DNA of 64,000 bases from NCBI GenBank assembly GCA_006503535.1, contig QYRS01000002.1, forward strand, positions 4,278,001-4,342,000, in the 5' to 3' direction. The translations under genes were made by a program, and so were the position numbers. The number at the start of each line of letters is the position of its first letter. Position 1 is the first letter of the stretch. Below the pieces are notes generated by a model. That model was not told the DNA's origin and did not search any database. It was given only the letters and a program-made list of their open reading frames with translations. The stretch comes from Arthrinium phaeospermum (taxonomy: Eukaryota > Ascomycota > Sordariomycetes > Amphisphaeriales > Apiosporaceae). Shown here in pieces: positions 56,391 to 64,000 of the stretch.

Positions 56391-57338
56391 TCAGTCCGAA
56401 AATCGCTTCTCGCCGAGGAGGGAATAGAGGCAGAAGTCAAGGTCAGGGATGTGGCGCATGTCCCAAAGTCGCATCGCAGCTCCCATGAGTATGAGCTCCG
56501 TAGCAACTTGGCCCTTCGGATCGTATCGCAGGATGGGAGTAGGCTTCTCGGCCAGCTTCTTGTCGGCCGAGGACACTTCGGTATGATGAACTTCGTGCAG
56601 CTCGCGACAGAGCCGGGCGCAGCGGACGATGTTCTGATCGGTAATGGCTTCGGGGCGCTTTGCCGGCGCAAACTGCAGGGTGGCCGTGAGGCAGGTGACA
56701 AGGCAGGTGAAGAAGGCCAGCTCCTCGGCGGACTGCAAGAGCCGCATTACCATGGGCATCTTCTCACCTGGATCCTCGCTTCTCAGGCGGAGCTCGATGA
56801 GCTTGAGTGAGAACTTTCCATCGGGGATGTCGTAGAGGGTGTGGAGTAGGTCCTCGTCGAACGTATTAACGACCGAGGCCATGACATTAATAACGTGGTC
56901 AACGTTATCGGTGCCCCGGACCATGGCAAGAGCCGCATTTCCGAGTTGGGTTGCGTACCATTGGATCCGTTCAGTGGCGGTAATCAGGGCATCCATTTTC
57001 TGATCCTCGTGGTTCAGGTCGCCTGAAACTAGAGGCAGCATTTGCATGGGCAGGTGGCTGATCGACTCGTTACTGGTGTTGGTGACGAGGGCGATGATGT
57101 CGTCGAGGCTCCCCTTCTGCTCCATTATGGCCGGCCCATGGTCCATACCCTGTTGCTTGGGAGCGGCGTCGATAGGACAGCACGGGCAAGGAACTGTGGC
57201 CTGGGCAGTCGCGACGCGCGCAGCCATCTCCTGCGAATCGCGCTTCTTCTTGGCCTCAATGATGATCCCCTTCAGTCTCTCGGCCTCCGCCTTGTCTTTG
57301 GCGGCCTGTACAGCCTGTTTCTTGGCGCGACGGTCCAT
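56391..57338 (-). CDS. Clustered family member 4: short form
   Basis: Single exon, 315 residues, ATG at 57338. The coiled coil is reduced to a Lys/Ala-rich helix (1-40) and the basic AKR patch is missing. Instead there is a Cys-rich turn, VPCPCCPIDAAP (49-60). Block A at 81-103 (IALVTNTSNESISHLPMQML), a degenerate block B at 125-141 (QWYATQLGNAALAMV), block C at 198-220 (RLLQSAEELAFFTCLVTCL) and block D at 270-311 (RYDPKGQVATELILMGAAM, then LYSLLGEK). So it keeps the four-block body but has a different N-terminus, either a diverged subtype or a truncated copy that gained a new start. Function unknown. Confidence 0.78.
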   Translation of the reverse strand: MDRRAKKQAVQAAKDKAEAERLKGIIIEAKKKRDSQEMAARVATAQATVPCPCCPIDAAPKQQGMDHGPAIMEQKGSLDDIIALVTNTSNESISHLPMQMLPLVSGDLNHEDQKMDALITATERIQWYATQLGNAALAMVRGTDNVDHVINVMASVVNTFDEDLLHTLYDIPDGKFSLKLIELRLRSEDPGEKMPMVMRLLQSAEELAFFTCLVTCLTATLQFAPAKRPEAITDQNIVRCARLCRELHEVHHTEVSSADKKLAEKPTPILRYDPKGQVATELILMGAAMRLWDMRHIPDLDFCLYSLLGEKRFSD

Positions 57339-57533
57339 GTTGAGTAGTTGGTTGTAGCTTGTTGGGTTGTTGCTTGGCAGGAGGGCCAGTTGGATTGAAG
57401 GAAGTTGGTGAGAGAGATTGGAGCAATCAAAATTGCTGGCGAGTTGAGAACCTGGTGAATGGTCGGAGAATTATGGAAGAGCTGGTGGGGGATGCGGAAG
57501 AGATGTAAGCAACATGTTTTGAAGGTTCGAAGT

Positions 57534-57575
57534 GAATACAATTCTTCTCGAATTGAATACAGTTCTTCTCGAATC
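57534..57575. repeat. Two tandem 21-bp units upstream of family member 4
   Basis: GAATACAATTCTTCTCGAATT followed directly by the same unit with two differences. About 200 bp upstream of the gene's ATG, so possibly in its promoter. Confidence 0.8.
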
Positions 57576-58135
57576 GAAAAAAAGACGCGCCTACCCTCCG
57601 TGACATTGTATCAGTTCGACGTCCTACCGAGCCCTACGCCTCCCGTCTCCCCATCCGTCCATCCGCCGGAGCCATCCTTCAACCAATTGTGATCGCTGTA
57701 TGAGATCACTTACCCTTGCTGAGCACGATGAGATGTACGATATGACGATCATTATTCGAGGATTCGGAGAGAGTTACCGGCACATTTACGATGATGATTA
57801 ACGCTTTAGTTGGCATGAGACCACAATTACGGCGTCGCATTTCAGCATCTTCGGTTTTCAGGTTTCTTTTCTTAGCATTTCTTCCCATTTTTAAATTTGT
57901 TAAGTGTATTAAAAACAACTATTAGCGATTTCAGATGTCAAACAGCCGGTTCACTATAGCAGCGCCACGCGAAAGACACGGGTCAAGTTGGCCACGAAGC
58001 GAACGAGGCAGGCCGCCAGCAAATCAGGCAAGCAAGGCTTGTCGTGCATATTATTGACATTTATAAATGTCAGACATACTATGAGATGTTAACGTCCCAT
58101 CCGCATGGATCACATCCAGACAGTACTGCAGTTAA

Positions 58136-58800
58136 TTATGCAAGACACTGAGTGTATGGCATTACTGTATGGATATCACATCCTGCTACGACCACAACGA
58201 TGAAATACCCCTTCCTCTCTAACATTCCCGCTGCGTAAGATGCCCTCGTGCTCTCCCATTCCTCCTCGTCGTTAATCTCTGGTCTGCAACTGCCAGCGTA
58301 CTGTCCCGTCACCTTGAGTTTCGACTCATGCTCCTTCTTAGCAAGGGGCACGGATCTGCTCATTCGAACATAGACGAGGTATGCCTTGCCCGAGTAGGAG
58401 GGCCCGGAAGCCGTGGGGAACTGAATGCACCCGTTTACGTCGCAACTCGTTAGGTTGGCCAACCTGCCATGCCCCCAAGTCACCACTACCAGAGCGTACT
58501 CAGGGAATCGCGGCGCGAATTCCATGGGCCATACACGCCACCCGCCTGGATATTGGCGCAGAAGGCGAGGTGCCAGAGACTTCTGCAGTCGTGCGGTGTG
58601 AGCCCGAAACGACCTTTCGTCTTGATGAATGGGGGAAAGGAGCAAAGGAGATGCCGACGATTTAGGATGATACTGCCGTCGGGTACGTCGCGTACGGCCC
58701 AGTGCTGTTGTTCCGCCACAAGGCGGAGATTGCGTAACCCGGAAAGGTTCTCAAGGCATTGTTGTGGTGTCGCGGTGCCAATGCGTCAAGCCACAGCCTC
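58136..58800 (-). pseudogene. Possible broken gene of unknown family
   Basis: Two overlapping minus-strand frames read like one protein with a shift near 58650: first QQCLENLSGLRNLRLVAEQQ and HWAVRDVPDGSIIL, then RSFRAHTARLQKSL, WRVWPMEFAPRFPEYALVVV and GKAYLVYVRMSRS, ending at 58136. The first part resembles the Leu-rich stretches of fungal F-box-type proteins. There is no good start codon and an in-frame stop lies just upstream. Weakly supported. Confidence 0.3.
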
Positions 58801-59214
58801 TCATGCGATGCCACCGGCGCGTGTGAAGCAATCGTCCCTGTGTGCCTCAAATTGTGGCGAGGCAGAGCCTCCTCCTCTGCTGGAGCAATCCCACTACGGT
58901 CCGACGAACTCAACTGGTCCAGTGCACCAGCTCTGGCGTATTTCAATAGACAGGACAGATATTGGAGGGGGTTTCAAGACGACCATTTACACGGAGGTCC
59001 CCAGGACGTCACTGACCCTCGTGTCGTTGTAGAAGTCGAGCGAAGTGATCTAGGCGTGAAACCATTGCGCAGTACTGAAAAGGGGTTACCCTGCGCGAGA
59101 GGTAGCTGGATATTATAATGAATGGTCAATGGCATGATTGATTAAAGGGAAATCGTAGCAGAAGCGGAGAATGGAGAATACGGGGTAGGCATGGAAGAGA
59201 GAAGAGAGGAGAAA

Positions 59215-59431
59215 ACGGGGGAAAAGGGGGAAATCGTGCTTAACGGAAAATCCGTGCTGAACGGGGAAATCGGTCGGAGCGGAAAAGCCAAAAGCCAAAA
59301 GCCGGGCTGGACGGGGAAATCGGTCTGAGCGGGGCAATCGAGCTGGTAGGGGAGGTCAGGCTAGACAGAGAAATCGGGAAATCGGGAAATTGGGAAATCG
59401 AGCTGGACGGGGAACTCGGATAGACGGCGAA
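59215..59431. repeat. Degenerate minisatellite, unit about GCTGGACGGGGAAATCGG
   Basis: Around ten imperfect units of 9-20 bp, with shared cores GGGGAAATCGG and GCTGGACGGGG, including the internal run GGGAAATC repeated three times at about 59370-59400. Lies 3' of family member 5. Confidence 0.8.
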
Positions 59432-59965
59432 GGTAGGAAAAACTGGAAAGGGCGGTCACCGCGCCGAGGTTTTACTTGTAAGCGTGAACTTCAAAGTTGC
59501 AGATAGTAAAATCAAGATTCTGTCAGGGATATGCATACGACCTTCGCCAGTCGCCCGCCTGCATACAGAAAAAGAGCGAGTCGGGGATGCTAGAAGTCTA
59601 TTACTATGAAAGACGTGTGGAGGAGGTCCGCCGACCTGATTTTCCGCTCCGGAGTATTAAGGTAAATCACCCTAGTGGTGTATGTATGAATTCAGTCGCA
59701 AAGTCGTTTTCCTCAAACCATATGCCCGCTCGAACCTTTTCGACTGTGGGCTTGGGCGCCATCTCATGCGGCGCTGCCTCGCCGAAACTTCTTTTAGTAC
59801 TAATACAGTGCTGTTTTCCCGCCCGTCCCTCCCATAGCACTTATCCTGCAACATCCACGTTGGTCCCATTTGCCGCGTTGATGCCGTCGTTCAAATCAAG
59901 TCGACCGTGGTCAAGAACGCATACCAATCCCCAGCGGACTATCCCGGGCTGGTAATCTCCCTTCT

Positions 59966-61228
59966 TCAGTCTTGGCCATCGCCGACTGAACCAAGGAACT
60001 TGAGCAAGTCGCGCTTGAACTCTCGCTCCTGACCCAGCTTCGCCAGGCGACCATTGATCAGGCCGTTCTCCAAGATGCCGCCGACCCTGTTGTGCTTGTT
60101 GTAGGCGATCATGGCACGCGGGATTTCGGGCAGCTGTGGACCCTCGGCAATCTCCCCGACGTACATCTGGTAGAGCTCGCCATGGTACTCCAGGCACCGT
60201 CGAAAGGTTTTATCGGCGATGGCGCTGCGACGCTCGTAGTCCTGCGAGCCGCCTTGACCGCGACCGAATTTCGGAGCGAGGGCAACGGCGAGGCCAGTTC
60301 CCAGGCATGTGTACTTGGCCAGGACTACAGCATGGTGGAGAAGACTCAAGCGGATGTTCTTCTGCACAGAGACCTCCAAGCTACCCAGGCTGTGCACGAT
60401 TGCCTTGATGGGGTCGTTTTCCTCGGCGTAGATTTCGCGCAGGTCGTGGATATCGTGGATTCTCTCCAAAGAGGCCACGAGGTCGTTGATGGTGTCCTCT
60501 TTCATCTTCCCATCGACGATAGCGAGTACTGCGCCGCCTAGGATAACACTGTCGTGCTGGAGGTTGCGCAGAGACGTGATGAGAGGGTCCATGATTAAGT
60601 GGTTGTTCTTAGTTGGCAAGCGCGGAATACGATCCATCTGCTTCGGGCAATGGGTAATCGACGCGTGGAGGGCCGGCTCGATACCCTGGTTGGTAAGCAA
60701 GGCGACCGTATCTTTCATGGCTACCTTGGCATCCGATGGCACAGTGACCCACATGAGGCCGAACCGCTTCATGATTATGTCCATGTGCGCATTGCCAAAC
60801 AAGGCTTCGTCATCCTCAGTGAGAACACCGCCGCCTTGGTCAATCTGTGTAGCCAGCGTCACAAGCGAAGCACGATCGTCGGGCAAGCCGCGCTTCTTGC
60901 GACCCGCGCCGCTACCATCGACGTCGGGCTTGACTGTAGTGGAAATACAACGAGTGGACCAGTACTTCCCGGCGAAGTAGACGCAAGCCTTGAGGTTGCG
61001 CTCGTTTTCCTTGCGCTTAAGGTGGTCCTCTGTGGCTTTGATGGCCAGGATGTCTTTCTCGGACTTCTCGATCAGCTCGTCAGGCGCGAGCTTTCCCTGG
61101 GCTTTGTATGTTTCGAGGCTCGCCTTGACATTGGCCTCATAGTCATCTCGCATGCCCGAGAGCTTGCTCGTGAGGTTCTCGAAGTCCTCGTTGAGGTCAC
61201 GCAACGTCTGGTCGGTGATGGGCTCCAT
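59966..61228 (-). CDS. Clustered family member 5: coiled-coil protein with blocks A-D
   Basis: Single exon, 420 residues, first ATG at 61228. Coiled coil at 5-80 (LRDLNEDFENLTSKL, KSEKDILAIKATEDHLKRK), basic patch GRKKRGLPDD at 109-118 (the second AKR half is lost). Block A 174-202 (TVALLTNQ...CPKQMDRIP), block B 216-239 (LITSLRNLQHDSVILGGAVL), a SLERIHDIHDLREIY segment (253-267), block C 296-324 (LLHHAVVLAKYTCLGTGLAV then APKFGRG) and block D 374-420 (IAYNKHNRVGGILENGL to KFLGSVGDGQD). This copy and the one at 51.8 kb define the family best. No known domain; function unknown. Confidence 0.85.
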   Translation of the reverse strand: MEPITDQTLRDLNEDFENLTSKLSGMRDDYEANVKASLETYKAQGKLAPDELIEKSEKDILAIKATEDHLKRKENERNLKACVYFAGKYWSTRCISTTVKPDVDGSGAGRKKRGLPDDRASLVTLATQIDQGGGVLTEDDEALFGNAHMDIIMKRFGLMWVTVPSDAKVAMKDTVALLTNQGIEPALHASITHCPKQMDRIPRLPTKNNHLIMDPLITSLRNLQHDSVILGGAVLAIVDGKMKEDTINDLVASLERIHDIHDLREIYAEENDPIKAIVHSLGSLEVSVQKNIRLSLLHHAVVLAKYTCLGTGLAVALAPKFGRGQGGSQDYERRSAIADKTFRRCLEYHGELYQMYVGEIAEGPQLPEIPRAMIAYNKHNRVGGILENGLINGRLAKLGQEREFKRDLLKFLGSVGDGQD

Positions 61229-62289
61229 GATGAATGTGTCAGTCGTAGTTGACGTCTTGCTCTGCAAGTGCGTGTTGGGAAAGGTTAGCTGTAGGGTGTT
61301 TTAGTTGGAGTGTGCTGAGTTGGTCGTTCGGGGTATCAGGTGGAAGTACCAGGCGATGTCGATACCCAGGCAGCTGAGCTTCACTCACCCAGTGGAAGTT
61401 GGCAGTAGCAGTTGTCAGTAGAAGCTGGCAGTGGAAGAGAAGTTTTCGATTACGATTCAAGAGAGAATAAGGTATTTATACTTTAGAAATTAAAACGAAA
61501 AAGGTATATATAGGTACTTACACTAGATAATATTAATCGAAAGAGCTTATAGTTTTAATTAATATAAAAATAGCTATATATTTTATCACCTTTTTTCCCG
61601 CCTATTATTTATCGTTTATCTAGAAATTAAAAACTAAGGGATATTATACGGGCGAGGGCGATCTATTAATTATTATCCTCTCTATCACTATTTATAAAGC
61701 CCACGACGTAACTAGGATATATAATACCCTCTCGTTAATAATCGACTCCTTTTCCATGGCTTTAGCTATAGCCTGTCGCTGAAATCCACGCTCTTGTTAG
61801 CGGGTTATCCCAGCCGGACTCGTTCCTACGGGCTTAGAGCGCAGCAAGCACCTGGAATCCTTTTATGGCTGGGACAACTATGTATGCCCGAACATCAAGC
61901 CGTTCCGGCAATGCCTTACCTGGGAGAACTGTTCTGCCGGTCCAATAGGATTCACAGATACAGGGGTGACTTGGGGGTTTAGGATAGTGTCGGAAATGGT
62001 AATTAGAATATCTCTGCCCATTGAATACGTGCAGCCCTGGAAAATAAGGATGAGCGTACGGCGAAGGGATATCGCACCTATAAAGGCCATAGCGGCATCA
62101 CCGACTCTGGGAGGCTTTTCCGTCGATCCCTAATAAGGATCGACTAGGCGCTGAGGCTTTTCTTATTCGAGATGACCGAGAAACTCGATAGATGCGCCGG
62201 GCCGACCGCATCTAATTCCTCTTTCCATTGCACGAGAATTATCTATCCCGATTCGGTCGTGATATCGGGCTCGATTATAAAGCGTATAT
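61229..62289. other. AT-rich spacer
   Basis: About 1.06 kb: the promoter of family member 5 (61229-61480), then moderately AT-rich, frame-poor DNA (61480-61760) suggesting milder RIP-like decay. No gene. Confidence 0.5.
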
Positions 62290-62690
62290 TCGCTGCCTGG
62301 ACTTAAACCCGGCCGCTTTATAAAGGATAAGCGTTGGAAGCAAGTCACGGCCAAGAGAGAGGCTTAGATAACCCTTGACAACGTGGTCGCCCTTTTGACC
62401 AACCGAGATGCCCCGTCCATCTCCGACGACCCTGGCCAACCGCGTAAGATTTCCGTGACGATTGAGGGCAAACCGAACTACCAGGGCCTACTCAACAGGC
62501 TCTGATATTGCGTCCGCGATCTCCAAGTGGATACAAAAATTATTGGCCAGCAGACCATCGCCATTGTGAAGGGAAATCATCTTTCGGATGGCAGCCCGGC
62601 AAGCGCATTGAAGGTCTTGGATAACACGTACAGTAAACAGACTTCGTTGTTCAATAAGCCGCCTATCTCGTCGTCCTCGCCACACTCTGC
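62290..62690 (+). pseudogene. Relic of a family member with in-frame stops
   Basis: One plus-strand frame carries family sequence: FIKDKRWKQVTAKREA, stop TAG (62365-62367), ITLDNVVALLTNRDAPSI (block A), then LLNRL, stop TGA (62503-62505), YCVRDLQVDTKIIGQQT (block B) and ALKVLDNTYSKQTSLF. The GQQT and NTY words are shared with family member 2. Blocks C and D and the N-terminus are not found. A dead, truncated copy. Confidence 0.75.
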
Positions 62691-63529
62691 GCTTATGAAT
62701 CGCGCACGCGTAGGCGAACGGTATGGGCAACCACCCTGTACTACAAGCCCGGCATGGGATTTCCCATCTGCGAATGTCATACCTGGCGATCCGCCCCAAG
62801 AGCTCAACCGAGGGCCGGCGAAGTTTCCGTCTGGATCAGCCCGCGTGTACTCTGCTGTGGAGCGACTTACAAGCGACTTGTCGTGGCGTAGCTTGTCCTC
62901 GCGGTCTGATTTACATGGCACTGGCTTACCACTTTCGACATGAACCTGTTCATCATCCTTAAACAAGACGACCTCGTCATCCATGGCACTCGCGGCGCAC
63001 CTAGGCTACGCGACGGGGACGAAGGGCTTCGCGTGCGACCTTCGTTTCCCATCTCTAGTCCCCTCCGATGTTGCCCGAAAGATCCAGCACGGCGCTTCCG
63101 GGGTCGATCGCGGGCCGCTCCCGTGCCACTCTGTGAACATCGGGCGGCTTAAGGTACAGCTGGGTGACTTCCGGGGCGTCTAGGGTCGACGAGGGACTCG
63201 GTCTGATGGTCCGTGCGCCATGCGCACGTGACGCCCCTTTTGGTAGTGCCGGTAGCCCCTGAACTGGTAACAGCAACACATACGGTCCACCCGGGGCGAG
63301 ATCAACGTGGATGACGAGATAGACCCCGTTCCAGACCATGACCATGTTAACGGTTGGCAACGTGCCGCAGGGACCTGACCGCGGCCTGCCCGCAGCGATC
63401 GAGTAGGCGCCAAGGGGGCTCTGGGGGAAAAATCTACCCGCCGATCCCGGCGTCGACGATGTGTGCGGCGCTCATTTAACGTGTATGCTTTCACGTGAGG
63501 CACTAGAATATACGAAACTGCACTTAAAG
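62691..63529. other. Region of short open frames, nothing assigned
   Basis: GC-rich again, with overlapping frames on both strands up to 135 codons (for example minus 62577-62984), none recognisable. Could hold fragments of an unrelated gene; not annotated. Confidence 0.35.
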
Positions 63530-63690
63530 AACGTATCATAAAGTGAATCGCGAATTCATTAAACCTTCTCATAGAGTATGAGAGGCTCGGGCTGGCTAAG
63601 TAGCTTCCCGCATATCAAAGGGTATCTGGCTTCGCGCCGATCGCGTTTTACGCGCATACTATGTTACAGAATGATCAAGTGTTCCTTCCC
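63530..63690 (-). repeat. 3'-flank segment duplicated from 53205-53345
   Basis: Read on the minus strand it follows the stop of the right-edge family gene and matches the 3' flank of family member 3 in order, about 85 percent by eye over the first 70 bp (ACTTGATCA, ATAGTATGCGCGTAAA, GGCGCGAAGCCA), then TTCGCGATTCACTTTAT. Confidence 0.85.
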
Positions 63691-63734
63691 CTCGCAAGTC
63701 CCTTCGAACTACCCGAGACCACCTATTCCCCCTT

Positions 63735-64000
63735 TTAGTCGAGACCGGGACCGACCGAGCCCAGAAGCTTAACCAAATCGCAGTCGATGTCCGGGTGCTT
63801 ACCCAGAGTTACCAAACCGCGCTTGATGGTGTCGTTGGCAAGGGTCGCGCCCACCGTGTCGCCCTTGTTGTAGTCGAAGGTGTCGGTCAGCGATCTGGCC
63901 AGCTGCGGGTAGACAGAGCTGTGGTCGACGAAGGAACGAAGTCGCTCGCGATGCTCCATCAGACACTCATTCAGGGCGTGGTGGGTGATCGCGTGTCGAC
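63735..64000 (-). CDS. Clustered family member 6, C-terminal part (gene continues past window)
   Basis: The frame is open to the right edge (RHAITHHALNECLMEHRERL at the edge, aligned with the region after block C in the other copies). Block D is complete: FDYNKGDTVGATLANDTIK, then LVTLGKH and LVKLLGSVGPGLD before the stop. So the rest of the gene, with blocks A-C and the coiled coil, should lie just beyond the window. Shares its 3' flank with family member 3, which points to a recent duplication of gene plus flank. Confidence 0.8.
   Translation of the reverse strand, partial: RHAITHHALNECLMEHRERLRSFVDHSSVYPQLARSLTDTFDYNKGDTVGATLANDTIKRGLVTLGKHPDIDCDLVKLLGSVGPGLD

Larger units (their letters stand above)
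57339..59965. other. Gene-poor region
   Basis: About 2.6 kb between two minus-strand family genes. Contains a 21-bp direct repeat, one doubtful broken gene and a minisatellite, listed separately; nothing else supported. Confidence 0.5.

Noticed and set aside
62200..62350. Possible Tc1/mariner transposase end (CLDLNPAAL resembles SPDLNPIE)
   Set aside because: The resemblance is a few residues in one frame with stops, and the same DNA aligns better, in another frame, with the family relic.

Overview
The window is eukaryotic DNA from a filamentous ascomycete, probably a member of the Sordariomycetes. The genes carry short GT-AG introns of about 48-80 nt with CTAAC/CTGAC-like branch sites. The gene content is typical of Pezizomycotina: an Argonaute, a Zn2Cys6 regulator, a sedolisin protease, a RING-SNF2 ATPase, Pom33 and a PTEN phosphatase. 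AT-rich blocks almost lack CA/TG dinucleotides while keeping CG, which looks like repeat-induced point mutation (RIP). Exon boundaries were read by eye from splice motifs and frame continuity and checked arithmetically; no transcript data were available.

Layout. 1-42 kb looks like ordinary, fairly gene-dense chromosome: a partial ankyrin protein, a secreted Ala/Pro-repeat protein, an unknown coiled-coil nuclear-type protein at 5.0-6.7 kb, a catalytically complete Argonaute (8-11.2 kb), a PTEN/Tep1 lipid phosphatase (12.2-14.4 kb), Pom33 with a 16-nt microexon (15.5-16.6 kb), a Zn-cluster regulator (18.5-20.2 kb), a glycosylated membrane protein (21-23.1 kb), a RING-SNF2 protein rich in SUMO motifs (24.5-28.2 kb), an acid sedolisin (29.8-31.8 kb), a lipocalin-like protein (32-32.7 kb), a small coiled-coil protein, a divergent pair of unknown genes (an RS-rich coiled-coil protein and a tail-anchored protein), and an enoyl-CoA hydratase gene broken by frameshifts.

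42-64 kb is a different compartment: long spacers, two AT-rich RIP-like islands, homopolymer and minisatellite tracts, and almost no conserved genes. It is dominated by one family of intronless genes that I do not recognise. By eye I can align five clustered genes or near-genes (43.1, 47.7, 51.8, 56.4 and 60.0 kb), a relic at 62.3 kb, a copy cut by the right edge at 63.7 kb, and a distant relative at 5.0 kb. They share an N-terminal coiled coil, a basic KR..P.D...AKR patch and four ordered sequence blocks (A-D). One copy has a frameshift, one is a relic with stops, and two share their 3' flanking DNA. This looks like an actively duplicating and decaying lineage-specific family, and it is the best candidate here for something undescribed.

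As a whole, the window contrasts a core region encoding signalling, nuclear-envelope, RNA-silencing and secreted functions with an accessory region shaped by duplication and RIP-like mutation.
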